Source: Perkinsus olseni (taxonomy: Eukaryota > Perkinsozoa > Perkinsida > Perkinsidae). From it: a stretch of DNA of 64,000 nt. The notes beneath the pieces were generated by a model that worked only from the letters and a program-made list of their open reading frames with translations, did no database searches and had not been told where the DNA came from. Both the position numbers and the translations under genes were made by a program. The stretch is from assembly GCA_013115135.1 (NCBI GenBank), contig JABANP010000278.1:1-64000 (forward strand). The letters run 5' to 3'. Of the stretch, positions 30,081 to 40,599 are shown piece after piece. Within the stretch, counting starts at the first letter, position 1; every line of letters begins with the position of its first letter.

Positions 30081-31207
30081 CCCCACCCATATTCTGATGC
30101 CTTTCCAGCGGAATCCACCATCTCTAATGAGAAGAAATTACACGCGTGAAGCGACCCTCGCTCCCCTCTGGGGAGGCCCAAGCCGACTAGCATTCTCAGA
30201 AGGAACTCAAAACCACAGTCGCCAGACACCGACCAGGGAAGACATCATGGCACATCGCACAAAAATTGCATTACCCATTCACGATACCTCAAATTCCATT
30301 TCACATGCCAGTTGGTCCGCCTCAACTCTCCTGTCGGTAAACGATCTTACTCTTCCCATATTTCAAACGAGAACTTGGCCTCCCATACCCTGGCAGACGG
30401 TCCGGAGTTCGAACCCCTCTTTTGCCACCGACCAGCCACATGAAGAGAGGCGTGAACATGGCAGAGTACCCCTTGAAGAAGGGGTCAGGGTAGGGGAGCC
30501 TCTCCTTCTTTTGGACGTAGGATAAATAGCTGCGCAGCTGTTTGTCGCAAATATCAAGAAGGTAGTCGTCGGTCCAGTTTCGGGCCGGGTCCGGCAGGAA
30601 GCGCCTCGCCCTCTCCTCCAACTCCCTCAGACGACCAATGTCAAATTTCAATTGCTTCTTCCTGAATAGCAACTTTCTCACACTAAGAGCGTCAGAAAGG
30701 AATCCTCACGGTTTGTAATTAACGACGCACTCGCAGACACGACCCGACAGCGACGGATGTTCTTACGGCACGTAATTTCGGAGGGAAGTTGACAATCTAG
30801 AGATCTTGAAGCCCTCAGCAGCCACAGGAATCTCCAGATCGATCCGTGTGTACCAACCAACCTTTATGAAGGAGAGGATAGATTCGACGCTCAAACCACC
30901 ACCAACAGCAGCAGCATAACAACCTACAATATTATGCCCGCGACGGCTGAACCACCAGTCTAAGCTCCAACTCTGAGAGTCTCGGCACACGGATTCTCCT
31001 GGTGGCTCATCTTCGAATCTCCACCACTTTGTAAAGTTCCGTAGTCCTTCCGCATCGGCCAAGCGCGCCAAAAGATGCCCCTTAAGAGAAGGGACTTCAT
31101 CTCCCATCTCTCGCCCAGGGATCGAAAATAAACTATCGTCGCTCTTGAAGCGTCTATGAAGTGCCTGATTGACGAGAACGTCGCCGTGGTATTGGAAACC
31201 CGTGTAC
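30081..31207 (-). CDS. Unknown protein, duplicated gene, partial model
   Basis: Exons 31207-30767, 30661-30429 and 30123-30081 join in phase. Protein landmarks: YHGDVLVNQALHRRFK, EVPSLKGHLLARLADAEGL, KWWRFEDEPPGE, SWSLDWWFSRRGHN, then FDIGRLRELEERARRFLPD, NWTDDYLLDICDKQLRSYL and YSAMFTPLFMWLVG. It is probably a cytosolic or nuclear helical protein; I do not recognise the family. A first exon lies upstream (around 31330-31250, SFGRGGVLEAVSV in a compatible place) and the 3' end is unresolved. The intron starting at 30428 begins as an antisense tRNA 3' half; that starting at 30080 carries a tRNA-like block a little further in. A decayed paralogue lies immediately downstream. Confidence 0.6.
30399..30428 (-). 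other. 5' splice site inside an antisense tRNA 3' half
   Basis: The intron starts GTGGCAAAAGAGGGG and continues TTCGAACTCCGGACC. The plus strand therefore reads as variable loop, T arm with B box GAGTTCGAACC and an acceptor 3' strand ending at the splice site. The tRNA-like sequence continues to about 30375 (CTGGCAGACGGTCC). Confidence 0.7.
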
Positions 31208-32964
31208 CTAGCCGAAGCAGCAACCGCTCAGGGATAGCTCAGATAGCGGCTGTCTCACCCTTGGTCTGAGACAACCGCGACCGAAACCGCCTCCAAGACC
31301 CCTCCTCGTCCGAAGCTCAGCGTGTGCTACCACAAAAAGTGAGTCGAAAAAAGACGGCGGAGATTTAGGAGATCGTTTTTCTTTATTATTCCGATGTAAC
31401 GTGCGGAGCATATACTTGCATTTCTGCTTATGTCCGCTCCAATTTCTCCTCAACTATGTTGATTGAGCTCGCGAGACGCATGCCATTGAAAGCTCCCGGG
31501 TCGTGTATTCTATTGAAGAAACGAAACCGTGTTCACCCTCATTCTACTGTCGCAGACCGTGGTAGATGCACCCGAAAAATTACAGAAAACGCCCGGCCTG
31601 GGGTTCGAACCCGAGATCTAGGGTTCAGCTCTGCTTTTTCCTCACGAAGGTCACGCTACACCTACACCTCGCCACGGGCTACTATTCGTCGGCTTCCAGG
31701 AGTACCATCGCCACCCGAAAAGGAGAATACTAATACTTCATCCACTGTGCACTACACTAATTGCTATATAGTTTTAGCCCTGACAAGTACATAATGGCAT
31801 TTACCAAGCATTCATAAAAAATCGCGGAGCTTCTACTGTCATCACCTTGGCGCGTTTTTGGGCGTTCGTTCGTTCAAATTATTTCTCCACATCTGTGGCG
31901 AGAACGCTCATGAGCCGCATACCATTGGAAAGCCCATGGTTCGTCTATTCTGCAAAAATTATGGAATCTCTAGCACTCTCAAACCACAGGGACTACCAGG
32001 GGAAACTGTGGTGCGGCGTGATGAAAAAATGTCAGAAAAAAGACCGTGCCGGGGTTCGAACTCGGGATCTCCCGAGCTCCGAACTTCTTCGTCACGAAGG
32101 CCTAGTCTTTATAATCACTTATCAGAGTAATGAAGCTTTCACATGAAGTTTATCCTCGCTCCGGTTAGAGTATACATTGGCATTATAATAACCATCCGCC
32201 GACCCCTGAGGGGACGCCGCTGTGGCAGCCGTAGTAGCCTGAGCGAACCATCGGTCATAAGCTCGGACCGGCAGTACTATTCTCGGATCGGAATTTTAAC
32301 TCACTTACGGATCATCCCTGTCCGACGACCCTTTCTGAGTAGTCAATATCCCTCCAGCCACCACCAGCAGGGGGATCAGCCTCAGCATCGCCATGCAGGA
32401 AAGTAAAGGCAGCATAATCAGTAGGGGCGAAACAGGCTACGTCGACCACACACAGTGACCTAGCAGCTAAGAACGTGTCGAATTGAGACGAAAGAACTGT
32501 CTTTAACGAGCACGTAAAATATTTTATCGGCCACAAGGAGAGGGTCATCAAACACCGCTTAAAGTTTGTGATGTGACCTTTATGCATCGGTTCAGAAAAC
32601 CAACCTTAGACAACACTGAGCTACCGGAGACCACTTCGCATCCGTCACGCGCAAGCGTCTCTCAGCCAGCACTAACATTCACATGACCCAGGTTCGATCC
32701 CCGCACCCGTCAATTAATAACGCCAATCATACCATCCACATCCGAAACGTCTCTAATAACAACTAGGACGCCGACTGATCAATCGACATTACCAGAGAGG
32801 CTGCAGCAATATCTTTATTAAAACGTTGAATTAATACTGCATCAAGTATTCAGAATGGCGATAGTAAAAATAATAACAACAACCGGAACCACGGCAGCAC
32901 GTGGTCTCCTCCATAGCTACTAATATAATGATCACCTAGACGGTAACTCGACGAACCTGTGAAA
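31208..32964. repeat. Tandem duplicated non-coding segment with antisense tRNA-like blocks
   Basis: About 31470-31770 and 31890-32120 are diverged copies: each has GCATACCATTGGAAAGC-like sequence, then an antisense T-arm (GGGGTTCGAACCCGAGATC at 31599; GGGGTTCGAACTCGGGATC at 32051), then a CACGAAGG block. At 32686-32712 a third tRNA-like block (CCCAGGTTCGATCCCCGCACC) matches the one at 30048-30070. No protein gene was recognised. Confidence 0.5.
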
Positions 32965-33033
32965 AATTCCTCAGTGGTAGAGCACACGGCTAGCATCCCG
33001 ACCACCCAGGTTCCATCCCTAGTACCTCCTTTT
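32965..33033 (+). pseudogene. tRNA-Ala-like pseudogene (AGC)
   Basis: The plus strand reads an A box (TCAGTGGTAGAGCAC), a loop containing CTAGCAT (anticodon AGC if functional), a B box with one change (GGTTCCATCCC) and a TTTT run. Acceptor pairing is poor. It overlaps the last bases of the transporter gene on the opposite strand. Confidence 0.5.
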
Positions 33034-35043
33034 ATGCACCTCTTGCACAAGGCGAATTACTCTTCCCTCCGCCACTGCTCGTCGCCGAACCACAAAAGCT
33101 GACCTTGAGGGGGTCCGGCATCTTCGTATCAGCGGCAACCTTCTCGTCGACCACCGGCTCCAAAGATTCCTAAACCAAAAAATATCTTACGGCTTCATAA
33201 GGTTGTGGGGGGGCTAACCTCTTTCGGCTTCCACATGGTCATCAAAGATACTCCGACGATCACACAGAACATACCTGACGATTAGGAGTTGGCGGAAAGT
33301 TGGTATGAAAATGCCAATCACGAATTACCAATTATTTTCGGGTAGCTCGGAACTAATCCGAGTAGCAACCAATTTAATATCAGCACGACGATAGAGTTTG
33401 ACGCCGCTATGACATTCACAACCGCCGTGGACGGATAAATTAACGCACGATTAAGGGCGAGGACTCCAACTGCTTGTGATGCACCAGACACTATTGGCCA
33501 TACGTACCTGAGGTTGAACCATGCAAGATACAGAATAGGTCAGCACCAGTGGCGATAATCTCATTTTATACGAAAGCTACTATGACATCCGAGTTCGAAG
33601 TACGAGAGGAAAACAATGACGAAGGTACTCATGACGAAACCACTACTCTTTCCTCGCTCTAGTAGTGAGAAAACCACACACGTATCCAAGCTCTACGCGT
33701 GCAAGATACAAACTAAGTCAACGTCTCGCCCATTACATATCTTTCCACAAGGAGGAGTCGTGGACAATAAATCCGCCATTGAGTCCAGAGTCTCCCAAGG
33801 CAATCAGTCCCATGAAAAACATAACACCCATCCGTCCAATGAAGCCAGACCTGAAAAAATGCATAACAAAAATTACTTCGCTCCGCTGGATATCTTACCA
33901 AGCATCTATGCCGTCTATACAAAAGCTTCTAATGCAAACAATGCTCGCGGCAAAACTAAGCATGCCCAATATGGCATAGACAAATCCGAGGGGCTTGCCA
34001 CCGCCAACTCCAGTATCGAACGACGCTCCCATAATGATAAGGCCTGATGGAATGACGTATCTTAGGTCGATGCATGCAGGATACGAATGAACTCGACATG
34101 TATGCGCAATATGCCAACAACGAGTGGATGAAATGCCCAGTATCTTTGGTTGAAGCATGCAAGATACAGAGAAGCTCAAGACGAGTCCCATCTGCTCACC
34201 TGTCAACACAACGAGAATAGCCACCGCTTGCGTCCATGTTAACTTCTCGTTGTACACGAAATGACAGTAGACGCCGATTACCTGACACACCAATTCAGTC
34301 AACTTTCTGACACCTCTAGCTACGAGTCTCAAGCAAGCGAAGATTCTCTTCCCGTTTATTACCAGAATATCCGAGGATATTACGGCGGTCAGAGGCCCTG
34401 AGGCCGCGGGGTCGGTCGCGAAGGCCCATTTCATCATCAACTGCGACAGGCCCACACAAACACCTGAACAACAAGTATAAATATCTTTCAAGCTCGACCT
34501 ACACAGAAAGGCCTACCTCCAACTAATGTGAGTATCTTTGCCCGAAGAGAGATATCTTCCAGGTGAGGTTGAGGAATCTTTTCTCCATCAGAAAGATAAA
34601 CGTATCCTGACTCGCCGACCTCGGGATCTTGGTGCGAGCTTGTTGGTGTCTTCCGAAGGGAATAGTCTAGATATTCAGCAGTGAAGAAAACACGGCCAAT
34701 TTTGAACCTGAGTGAGCATATCCAAGGTTGAACCACGAAAGATACAGAATATGTCACACTTCCTCGAAACGAAGATTCCCATACTAAGCCGTAGTCACTC
34801 GAAGTATCTTAGGTTGAAGCGCGAAAGATACAAAACAGGTCAACTAGAAGTACCCTCCCCTGGCTACCAGAAGTAAACTCCTGTCAACACGCCTATTAGC
34901 CCCGAGGTGAACCAAATCCATCCAATAACAGCCCAGGGGTCGATGCCGTCGACGTTCGTGTAAGAAATCAAGAAGTTGGTCAGGCCGAAGGTGACGTTAG
35001 AGATCACTGACCAGCCGACGCAGTACGGAGATACCTTCACCAT
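33032..35043 (-). CDS. Drug/metabolite-transporter superfamily membrane protein, 9 exons
   Basis: Exons 35043-34868, 34707-34517, 34463-34363, 34281-34200, 34043-33899, 33850-33737, 33507-33329, 33274-33219 and 33169-33032 join in phase to 393 codons plus TAA. About nine or ten hydrophobic helices are visible, for example GWSVISNVTFGLTNFLIS, IGWIWFTSGLIGVLTGVYFW, GFVYAILGMLSFAASIVC, GRMGVMFFMGLIALG, VLALNRALIYPSTAVVNVI, IVVLILNWLLLGLVP and MFCVIVGVSLMTMW. The NALI-like region with a helix pair and YNEKLTWTQAVAILVVLTG, typical of the last DMT helices, supports a metabolite or nucleotide-sugar carrier type; the substrate is not predictable. The cytosolic tail is hydrophilic. Short introns are 48-54 nt; the three longest carry TATCTT hairpin modules. 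Confidence 0.85.
34044..34199 (-). repeat. Transporter intron 4 with two TATCTT hairpin modules
   Basis: Two complete modules at 34060-34087 and 34141-34168. On the transcript strand each reads GTATCTTGCATGCTTC-like then AACCAAAGATAC-like sequence, so GTATCTT pairs with AAGATAC across a 14-nt loop that itself contains CATG. Copies in other transporter introns: about 33508-33545, 34717-34745 and 34804-34832. Confidence 0.75.
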
Positions 35044-35868
35044 GGTTAGAAGAGGAAAGAGGAAATTTCTGATGAAAAAATGGTAAAATCTCTTCTACTT
35101 TCGTCACTAGCATTGCAACCTGCGCTTGTATCTAGCCAAAGTAGACACAGCACACAACCTAAGCCGGGAGAAATAAAAATTAATATTTGTCAACTATTGA
35201 AGCTTCCCCTATTCATCGTACTGGACATGGTACAATCGCCATGTCTCTCAGCACAAAGACCGCCGACGTCACACCAGTTCTCCACAATAGTGATCTTCAA
35301 AACTCTTCCGGTCACCAGCGGCTGCGGTCCTCTCCCCATGCAGTTCTTAATTTCGCTCCATTATAGTCTTCATCTGATGCTCGAATGCCTTGCGGCTTGA
35401 TTTTTCCAAGCCTTGGTCCCCCTTCTTCTCACCACCGAGAGAGAGCAAGCTTGGGAGTATCCTAATTTCTGAGAAGGTCCAGCATGCCTGGATGCTCCTG
35501 ATGTGAGTGGTTGCGTCTTAATCTTCAGCGAATATCTTCGGAACTCCCAAAGCGTTGTATTTGAGAATGAAGAGAGATCTAGCGATGGTGTTGAGGCATA
35601 GCAATCTTGGCTGAGGTCTGTTCTAATTTCCATCCGCTTCAACCGCGTTCAACAGTCCTGGGACGCTTCTACTGGCAAATCACAGCGGAGCGAAGCGCGT
35701 CATTTTACATCGAAGAAGCCCGAATACTACCCCATAAAACCCCTTCGAACGAGGAGACCTCAAATCTGGAAATTCATGCGCTCGAGAAGGCGAGCGCTAA
35801 ATCATCGGGCGGGCGAGATTCACAACTCAAGTGTATAATTTGTCGTTTCATTTCCCGTCTCTCAAACT
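35044..35868. other. Intergenic, no gene recognised
   Basis: Divergent promoter region between the transporter (leftward) and the secreted-family gene (rightward). A GGGCGGGCGAGATTC stretch at about 35808-35822 resembles the GC-rich block upstream of the other family genes, but without the full palindrome. Confidence 0.4.
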
Positions 35869-36753
35869 ATGAAGTTGATCTTGGTCTTCGAGCTGCTCGC
35901 TGTTGTCGAGGCTTCTACGGTTGGTAATGAACTGCATTTAACACCGGGCGTATATGTCAGTGATGATAAACTACCTGGTGGCTCTGAACTTACTATGAGA
36001 ATACACCCTGATCGGACGCTACAGATCGAGGTGGTCACAAAATTCGACTTCATCACGTCGCCCAAGTTTACAACCATTTTCCGATACGGTAATTGCTACG
36101 ACCTTCGCCCACTCGATCGCCGCAAAGGACCGCTCCGCGGCTTCTCCCAAAGATTAAGAAATGCTCTCTCTAATCGGGCTCTCAAGTGCTCATTCGCGGT
36201 CTGCAAGCGCGAAGATGAGATCTCTCTCACGGTGGACCAGTTCAAGTATCATCTCCGATTGAAAACCAAGATCGAAAGCGTCAGAGCTTCGGAAAAAAGA
36301 AAAATTGTGGAAAGCGACGAACCACCATCATCAAAGATTCCTCGCGTGATCGAGGTGACGGAAGCACCTACCGGTCATATCTCGAGCATAATTGAAGAAT
36401 CGATTCTTCCGGTTGGGAATTATTCTGGCGAGTACAATAAACGCTGTACCGTTGGTATGCTTCTCGAGGTGGTTGGATCTCCACCGGTCGTCAAGTTGCA
36501 GTTGAAGCCATTCCGTGATGAGCCCGCCAGAAGCACGGGAGAGATGACGCTGACTAGAGACAACCGCGGGGACTGTTTCCGAGTGAAAAACTACAACGCT
36601 GAGAGCATCGCCGTTCTCTTTACGTGGGCAGCCAAAGCGACAGCTTTTCGCTTCATTCCCAGTTTTGCAAGGATGAGAATTTGTCCGTCTTCCGAGTCGG
36701 GAGTGGAGGTCGCCATCGGCGGGGAGATGGTGAAATTAGAGCGTGTAGGATGA
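35869..36753 (+). CDS. Secreted-protein family member, intact, two-domain
   Basis: 294 codons. Signal peptide MKLILVFELLAVVEAS, then LTPGVYVSDDKLPGG and a first domain rich in beta-type segments (TLQIEVVTKFDFITSPKF). A basic linker with a nuclear-localisation-like KRKIVESDEPPSS follows, then a second domain opening LPVGNYSGEY and ending ESGVEVAIGGEMVKLERVG. The two domains share the pattern PxG.Y, so the protein may be an internal duplication. Function unknown; secretion is inferred. Relatives at 18685, 40600 and 42701 share coding and 3' flanking sequence. Confidence 0.8.
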   Translation: MKLILVFELLAVVEASTVGNELHLTPGVYVSDDKLPGGSELTMRIHPDRTLQIEVVTKFDFITSPKFTTIFRYGNCYDLRPLDRRKGPLRGFSQRLRNALSNRALKCSFAVCKREDEISLTVDQFKYHLRLKTKIESVRASEKRKIVESDEPPSSKIPRVIEVTEAPTGHISSIIEESILPVGNYSGEYNKRCTVGMLLEVVGSPPVVKLQLKPFRDEPARSTGEMTLTRDNRGDCFRVKNYNAESIAVLFTWAAKATAFRFIPSFARMRICPSSESGVEVAIGGEMVKLERVG

Positions 36754-37436
36754 TGATGATGTTCATGTTTATTTATTATGATGTGATGTGGATTGATCGA
36801 TTGTGTTAAGTCGGAGAGATAGTCCACTACTGATGGGATGCCGACTATCATCCTACAGATAGTCTTCTTAATGACGTCCGGGCGGGGTATTAGAAAACGG
36901 AAAGATGGTGGCAAGAAAGAAGTGAGAATCAATTCCTCGCCCGTACATGCCACTGTAGCATGGAGAAGTGAGGCCGTCATGGCAGCGCTCGGGGACATCA
37001 CATTGGCGATCTGGAAGAATATTTTCTTTCGGTCTGAAGGCGTGACGTCGTTTGAAGACACAGTCCTATGAAAAAAGAAGGAAATGTGAAAAAACGAGGC
37101 CATAGTGGCCTCAAATTTGCATGTTGCATCTTTTGCCATCCCAAAAGTAGCAAGAGAGAATTTACAAGGAAAATAATAGCCACACTTCGGGGCGTGCCCC
37201 ATTCTGGTTTAACATTGAGGATGGCTCGCATTGCTGATACATTCTCCCGAACATTAGGCCACACGTGAGAATGAGACCACCATGACACAAAGAAGCAGCA
37301 GGCGACGTTCTCGCGAATTCTCTGATACCGGAAGATGCATTATTCGACCATTGACTCAGATACAACTCATCGGATGAAGTTGCCTCAGAAAAAGCAAGGA
37401 AAAATATCTTATCATTCCTGAAGGGTAGTGAGCAGC
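36754..37436. repeat. Duplicated 3' flank and unassigned sequence
   Basis: 36754-36925 is the conserved family 3' flank (GATGATGATG run, TTAAGTCGGAGAGATAGTCC, GACGTCCGGGCGGGG). It diverges from the copies at 18464 and 43589 after about 36925. The rest shows no gene. Confidence 0.6.
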
Positions 37437-38895
37437 TCAATACATCTCTCCAGTAGAGAGGAGGTTGCCGGTCTGCCAGTCGAACTCCTGGTCATCTCGG
37501 TACAGCTTGCCGCTCATGGTCGGGTCATAGTCGACCTCCGCGGCCAACCACGCCATCACCTGGGCGCCCGTCTCGGCGCTGCGAGGGCCGCTGTGACTGA
37601 AAAAATACAACAATTAGCTAAGACTACACATGAGCTTCGTCCGTAATACGTGAAGTAGCGTTTTCCGAGAAGTGAAAAACGCGAATACTTCGCGAGAAAT
37701 GGCAATGAAGGCCTCGAAGCCCTGGCCTTCTCGCGAAAAACACGTCGTGAATTTCGAACTACGAAACTCTCAGTGTTTTTCGACGAAATTCTCAGGAGCG
37801 AAACTCGGATAACCAAGTTGGTTACAGGGCAATCTTGGTGGCTAGGTTGTGGGGTCGTCCAATAAACAAATTCTAAAACTCAGAATCGATTCTGGAACCG
37901 TTGCATTACACGTGTAAAAATCAATAAGAGTTTCAGAATCACTTTTTTGAACGGAGGTTGTGCTAGCATTTGATAGGAAAGAAAGATACTCACCTGCTCA
38001 TATCGGTCTGGCACCAGCCGGGACAGCAGCCAGTGACGAGTATCTTTCGAGAGTCAGCCATGGCCTCTCTCGCCAATACTTTAGTCCATGCGATAAGTGC
38101 CAACTTGGACATGCCGTACATGCTATCGCTGAAGCCACGCTCCTTGTAGTCGCCCTCCTTCACACCGGTGAGGAACTCCTCCACGAGATTGTCGATCGAC
38201 TCCTCAGTAGCATTGGGGTCCGAGAACCTCTTCTGCAGAGGCTCAGAGACCTGACGAGGGAGACGCTCGATACCTCGCTCGCTTTGCGAGGCTCCTACCT
38301 TGGATAGCCTGCCCACAAAGCTGCAGACATTGACGATGCGGCCGTGGTCGCTGAGGAGGGGGTAGAGGGCCTTGGTGACACGCTTCGCTCCATAGTAGTT
38401 GATGCTCATGGTAAGCTTAGCCTGATCATCGTACGGTCAAACTACCGCTCGCGCGGGTGTCGGAAAGATACCTCGTCATAGCCGAAAGCATTGCCATGGT
38501 AGGCGAACCCAGCGTTGTTCACAAGAGCATCTATGGAAGGCGAGAGACGTTTTATCTGCCACAAAAAACAGACCGGGGGCCATGGGAGGGCGTGAACCTC
38601 CAGCCCGCTAGGGCCGCGGTGACACGAACCTCTCCCAGCTCACCTCCTGCTTGGCTTGCTCCACCGAGTCATCGCTGGTGACGTCCAACTTGACGGAGCC
38701 GAAGGGCTTCAGTTCACCTGAGCGGCAGTAATATTGATATTGGAAGAAAACGGCAGTCCACTCACTGGCAGCTTTGTCCAGTCTTGATTGGTCTCTCGCT
38801 GTCATGATGACTTTGGCGCCATCAGCGATGAGCTTCTTGGAGATCTCATAACCGATGCCTTTATTAGCACCGGTCACGACTACTACTGGAGACAT
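37437..38895 (-). CDS. Short-chain dehydrogenase/reductase, carbonyl-reductase-like
   Basis: Exons 38895-38766, 38717-38644, 38555-38472, 38421-37994 and 37596-37437 join in phase to 291 codons plus TGA. NAD(P)H-dependent oxidoreductase fold: cofactor loop TGANKGIGYEI near residues 8-18, LDVTSDD, VNNAGFAYHG, the catalytic-Asn region TMSINYYGAK, catalytic Ser in IVNVCSFVG, YGMSKLALI with the YxxxK pair, and TGCCPGWCQTDM. Together these match the human CBR1-type subgroup, including the extra segment between Ser and Tyr. Probable cytosolic carbonyl reductase; the substrate is unknown. A second copy is at 49650-51077. Confidence 0.9.
37641..37745. repeat. Dispersed repeat CCGTAATACGTGAAG
   Basis: Starts CCGTAATACGTGAAGTAGCG, then TTTTCCGAGAAGTGAAAAACGCG and a GCG-rich stretch. 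Related copies, all in the same orientation, start at 57328, 61172 and about 63225; later blocks (a TTTCCATATC and GCTCCA-type sequence) are shared between some copies. This copy and 57328 lie in introns; the other two are intergenic. Confidence 0.6.
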
Positions 38896-40599
38896 TATAA
38901 GGGAAATAATAACCTCGCAGAAGGAACGCCTGCTCCCTACCAAGCGTCACGAACGTCTGAGCCAGCGCTCGAATAATAAGGCTAGTCGCCGTACCACTCC
39001 TTTCTGTAAGCATCTCACATTACAGTGGGACGCACTCCACTATGAGGCCGCGCGGAAGATGTGCCACTGCGGCTAGAGTCGCTGTTGTGAAGGTCACGGA
39101 ATCCTCGCAGGACTCCAAACAGGGTTGTCCCTCCGGAGCCAGCGGACCGACACAAAAAATGTCTCCCGGAATCTGCCACTTCCCGCGTACGACGCCGTTG
39201 CAAGAACACGGATTTGATTCTCATAACGACCAAGTACCACCTAAGTCAGTCAAAGCTGGCGAGCTGCATCAGTGGCACTGAGTCAGTGCACCTCGATTCG
39301 GTCGACTGATCATTGAAAGAGAGGCCTTATCATGCTAGTACAAGGGACGCCAACAGTTTTTCCCGACACTAGCCCATGGATCTTCATTCGTTGGGGCGTT
39401 GGCAAAAACGTGGATAGATCATCATAGCAAGAGGGCATGACCCACTTCCGTCATCAGTGAGTTGCCGCGCTGCACCACGATTCGGAAGGGCGACCGACAG
39501 AGGCTAATACAAACGATTTCACCAGTTTTCCCGACAACCCGACGTCGCTGTCCTGCACTGGCCAGTCCATCAATATTCAGTGAGAGTGATCAAACAACAG
39601 CAGCGGCATCAGAGCTAGTGGGCTAGAAGGGAGGTAGACGGCTCAGGACTTCGTACTAAGAGGACCGCAGCACCTGCCGACTAGAGTTTTGAAGACCACT
39701 ATTATTGGCGTGACAGCCGGAAGCACCCTCTGTGCTTGGAGACATGGCGATTGTACACCATTCGCAGCACGATGTACGAGGAGAGCTTCAATCGTTGGGA
39801 GCACAGGGCTATGGGGACATTACGACACAACCCACCACTGCACCGAAAGCTCAGCTACAGGGGATCGCCTTTTCCTCATAAACCACGTCCGAGAATGGCA
39901 CGCTGGCAGTACTTGATAGATTTTCGGAGTAACTTTTTTGGGCGGCCTGCATTCGCTCGCATGTCCGGAGTGGTTCGCTAGGAAGTGTACTCCCGTCTGT
40001 CTTTCTTCTGTTCGGGCCTGGTGAGATCACCGGGGCTGTTGGCCAGCCGACCACAACTCGCATTCGACCCTCATGGTCACCGACGGTAGTTCGTCTTCAT
40101 TCTCATCACTCACAGGGTTCATCTGACGGCCTGGAGCTCACAGAAACAGAGCGAAAATGGGGAAGAGGCATTTCGGTGGCAGGGATTTGGTCTTTGAGCT
40201 GACACGACGCCGGATATGACAGCAGAGGAAGAATCCTTTTGAAGGTTGTTGCATTGAACTAAGTAGACGCAGCCCATCAGGCTGAGCTTGGCGATAGACT
40301 TTCTTCCCATGGGGACACACATTGTGTGCCGGACAGCAGCAATTGGACCGGAAAGGGTTGATCGATTGATAACTCCAATTCGGTGGAAGACTCCGACTTC
40401 CAATAGCAACGAGTGTACATGGGTTCGGACTGGCTTACCACGAATGGTTATCTCATGATTTGATAGAGGTCCTCCGCACGACGTGTGCACATGACGATTC
40501 GGGCGATGCCGCCAAGGAAACTCCATTGCTCGGGCAGGCGGGCGAGCAAGATTGCTCGCCCGCGCGTCTGGTACTGCCGGGTTTCTCGTCTCTCAAACT
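38896..40599. other. Intergenic, no gene recognised
   Basis: A TACCACTCCTTTC motif lies at 38994. About 39742-39795 resembles 44395-44455 (GGCGATTGTACC, CAGCACGAT, GAGAGCTTCAATCG). No credible coding exon on either strand. Confidence 0.4.
40540..40561. promoter_or_regulatory. Perfect palindrome upstream of secreted-family gene
   Basis: Arms GGGCGAGCAA and TTGCTCGCCC are separated by GA, ending 38 bp before the ATG at 40600. The same core GCGAGCAAGATTGCTCGC occurs at 42643-42660, 40 bp before the ATG of the paralogue at 42701. Conserved spacing suggests a promoter or 5'-UTR element; function is inferred. Confidence 0.5.
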
